From Linanthus parryae (taxonomy: Eukaryota; Streptophyta; Magnoliopsida; Ericales; Polemoniaceae): a stretch of DNA of 64,000 nt. Numbering within the stretch: position 1 is the first letter of the stretch; each line of letters opens with the position of its first letter. The translations under genes and the position numbers were made by a program. Shown piece by piece: positions 62,131 to 64,000 of this stretch. The DNA lies in contig JALGPY010000003.1 in assembly GCA_023055425.1 (NCBI GenBank), positions 20,953,001 to 21,017,000 of the forward strand, read 5' to 3'. The notes under the pieces were generated by a model. It ran no database searches. It was not told where the DNA came from and worked only from the letters and a program-made list of their open reading frames with translations.

Positions 62131-63400
62131 ATAGCACGAAAGCAGGTTGCTCATGGATAGAGAAAGTACCCGTGACAACTCCATGTGCAACTTCTGTTCC
62201 AGTCTTTGTCAGCATAGCAATTCGTCCCACGTTTGCATTCTGAGCTCCTGCTCCTCCTGCTCCTGCTCCATTGTGGTTGTTCCCGTATCCAGCATTGTTG
62301 TTTCCGATCCTGGGTTGGCCTCCATTCTGGCCTGCATTGCCTGGGTTGTAGTTCTGCTGCTTGACATATCCATTGCCTCCATTGTTCTGGTTGCGGTTTC
62401 CATTCTGCTGGTTCCCGAACTGCTGACTGCGGGCAAAGTTGTTCCCGTTTTGCTGGCGGTTCCCCTGGTAGTTGTTCTGTTGTGGCCTTCCAAAGTTGCC
62501 TCCTTGGATCATTTGCTGGTTCCCGGCTGGTTGAGATCGGCATTCATAAGCTCGATGTTGTCGTCTGCCACAGTTGTTGCAAGTGACCGCATTTCCCTCA
62601 CAGTCTGCTCCCGGGTGGTTTCGCGGGCACCATTTGCAGAAATAGCGACGATTCTTCTGAGTCACAGCATTCTGCTGATGGCCACGATACTGCCCCTGGT
62701 TACCTCCTCCATTGTTAGTCTTGAACCTCTGATTTCCCTTGGCAAAGTTGTTGTTGCTTCCTCCTACCTCCTCAAGCTTGCGTTTCTTGTGATTCTCTTC
62801 CTGGGTGACACGAACTCGATAGATGTCAGCAGCTCTGTCGTAAGCTTCATGAAGCGAAGAGTAGGTCCTGCTCCGCAGAGACTCTTGCAGCCTTTCGTGC
62901 AATCCACCGATGAATCGGGAAACTTTGGAGTCTTCATCTGGCACCATGTTACCTACGAATCGTGTCAGTTCTGTAAATTTCCGGAAATACTCAGTCACTG
63001 AGTCATTTCCTTGCCGCAGGTTTTGAAATTCCTGCTCCTTGCTCCTTTTCACGTGATGAGGGTAGAAGCGAGCTCTGAGGGCGGTTTGAAGAGCCTCCCA
63101 GTTGAAGTTGGGTTCGGCTAGAAGAGTTTCTCGTACATTTCTCCACCAGAGGTTCGCTTCACTTTTCAAGTAGAAGACTGCGCAGTTGACCTTCCGATCA
63201 TCGGGACATTCTATCGCCTCAAGAATTTTATAAATTTCCATGATCCAATCTTCTAACTCGACAGGATCCTCCTCTCCAGTAAACTCCATCGGTTTCATTT
63301 CGGCTACTTTCTTGGCCCAGTTAGTTCCTGTCTGTCCTCCGTTATTCATCATCTGAGTCATTTGCGCGAAGAATTGCTCCATAGGGATGTTATCGGCCAT
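62042..63400 (-). CDS. Gag of chromovirus D (C-terminal tail shifted by a frameshift)
   Basis: 452 codons starting MADNIPMEQFFAQMTQMM. The retrotransposon gag domain (VNCAVFYLKSEANLWWRNVR, FYPHHVKRSKEQEFQNLRQG, YFRKFTELTRFV) spans roughly residues 50-175. Two zinc motifs follow, CKWCPRNHPGADC and CNNCGRRQHRAYEC, then a Gln/Asn/Gly-rich stretch (residues about 295-390). The last 28 or so residues are out of the normal frame because of the protease-region shift. An intact Gag would form the particle and bind the RNA. It is the best preserved frame of the element. Confidence 0.85.
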   Translation of the reverse strand: MADNIPMEQFFAQMTQMMNNGGQTGTNWAKKVAEMKPMEFTGEEDPVELEDWIMEIYKILEAIECPDDRKVNCAVFYLKSEANLWWRNVRETLLAEPNFNWEALQTALRARFYPHHVKRSKEQEFQNLRQGNDSVTEYFRKFTELTRFVGNMVPDEDSKVSRFIGGLHERLQESLRSRTYSSLHEAYDRAADIYRVRVTQEENHKKRKLEEVGGSNNNFAKGNQRFKTNNGGGNQGQYRGHQQNAVTQKNRRYFCKWCPRNHPGADCEGNAVTCNNCGRRQHRAYECRSQPAGNQQMIQGGNFGRPQQNNYQGNRQQNGNNFARSQQFGNQQNGNRNQNNGGNGYVKQQNYNPGNAGQNGGQPRIGNNNAGYGNNHNGAGAGGAGAQNANVGRIAMLTKTGTEVAHGVVTGTFSIHEQPAFVLFDFVHPIPLYHPRLLRNWVCLTHLVYLSQ

Positions 63401-63833
63401 CTATCCTGATCAAACTTTCCTATAGTGGTAACGGAATGGTCTATTAGTCACATCCTAGGGTATCCTTGGTTAGGGTCGCGGGAACTTCGGTAATCATATT
63501 TCGCAATTAATATATCTAACATTATCACATAAACTAACACGCGTGAAATGAAAATTTTGCAATAAAATCACATAAGGCTCATACCTGCATAACTCAACTA
63601 ATCAAGAAGGTACATCTTGTGTAAGTTAGATTTTATCTCTTTCTCATAAAAATTAGAAAAAATATGCATCTCAAATAACTCGGAACACATAAAGTTGAAA
63701 CTCAGGATGCGAGTGGGTGGGAGAAATAAAGACCTAGACTACCCGTAACCCCCACGGCTTATCCAATTTTAATTATCTTGCCCTATGTCCATTTTTAGTT
63801 GCCCTACAGGTTTTAATTCCCTTTTTATGGATT
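63401..63833 (-). other. Leader of chromovirus D
   Basis: About 430 bases between the primer binding site and gag without a conserved frame. By position it should hold packaging signals, but none can be recognised. Confidence 0.6.
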
Positions 63834-63849
63834 GCCTGCTCTGATACCA
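63834..63849 (-). other. Primer binding site, tRNA-iMet type (chromovirus D)
   Basis: The minus strand reads TGGTATCAGAGCAGGC, complementary to the end of initiator methionine tRNA, two bases from the LTR border at 63852. Confidence 0.9.
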
Positions 63850-63851
63850 CC

Positions 63852-64000
63852 TGGAACGGCCCGTGCATTCCCAAGCCTTCCGTTCCGGAAAGCCCAGGAG
63901 GGCGCTGCTAAAAGTAATGGCGGGAATCAAAAGCATAACATTCCAAAAGTATTTATTTATTACACAACATTAAACGACATGAGAGTCTCTAATTATTTTA
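63852..64000 (-). repeat. 5' LTR of chromovirus D, first 149 bases
   Basis: It starts TGGAACGGCCCG and matches 52436 onward except for about five substitutions and a 5-bp block (ggacc) present only in the left copy. The window ends inside it. Confidence 0.9.

Noticed and set aside
62147..63001. 284-codon plus-strand frame
   Set aside because: Antisense shadow of the gag of chromovirus D; the gag frame has clear zinc motifs.

Overview
The window is plant nuclear DNA, most likely from a eudicot. Two host genes with GT-AG introns sit in AT-rich DNA that is otherwise mostly LTR retrotransposons, one L1-type LINE and several MITEs. No tRNA, rRNA or CRISPR array was recognised, and all identifications come from reading the sequence and translations, without database searches.

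Layout. 1-6440: decayed Ty1/copia element on the minus strand, running off the left edge. 6440-8900: intergenic. 8900-15950: complete six-exon gene for U3 snoRNP/SSU-processome protein UTP6 (plus strand). 16000-17400: intergenic with hAT-like remnants. 17569-20508: complete six-exon gene for a conserved plant protein with a probable plastid transit peptide (minus strand); an unlinked-looking exon at 23125-23275 is probably its 5' UTR, which gives a 2.6-kb leader intron carrying MITEs. 23384-23704: another MITE. 24180-39000: L1-type LINE split by a nearly intact 8.5-kb Ty1/copia element (30029-38537, 1431-bp LTRs, TSD tacag). 39884 to the right edge: a nest. A small copia element (B) is broken in its RT by a 9.85-kb Tat/Retand-like Ty3/gypsy element (C, 41336-51185, TSD accac) and in its integrase by a Tekay/Del-like chromovirus (D, 52436 to beyond 64000). 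D is itself broken in RT by a 2.84-kb solo LTR (F, 58648-61487).

Most notable is element C. Its two 626-bp LTRs differ at one position by eye, so it moved very recently. It has lost protease, RT, RNase H and most of integrase. On the opposite strand to its gag it carries a spliced gene whose six inferred exons join into one open frame of about 877 codons. The predicted protein has a plant-mobile-domain-like N-terminus and coiled coils. C also carries an array of about 23 short units, each with a small palindrome whose two arms change together. An antisense gene can keep its introns through retrotransposition because the genomic RNA is the opposite strand.

Other patterns: three in-frame stops in two unrelated elements are TAG where the family normally has glutamine (CAG to TAG, a CHG-context C-to-T change); an array of CCACGTCA motifs lies in the leader of the oldest copia; three W-box cores lie just upstream of the TATA of element C.
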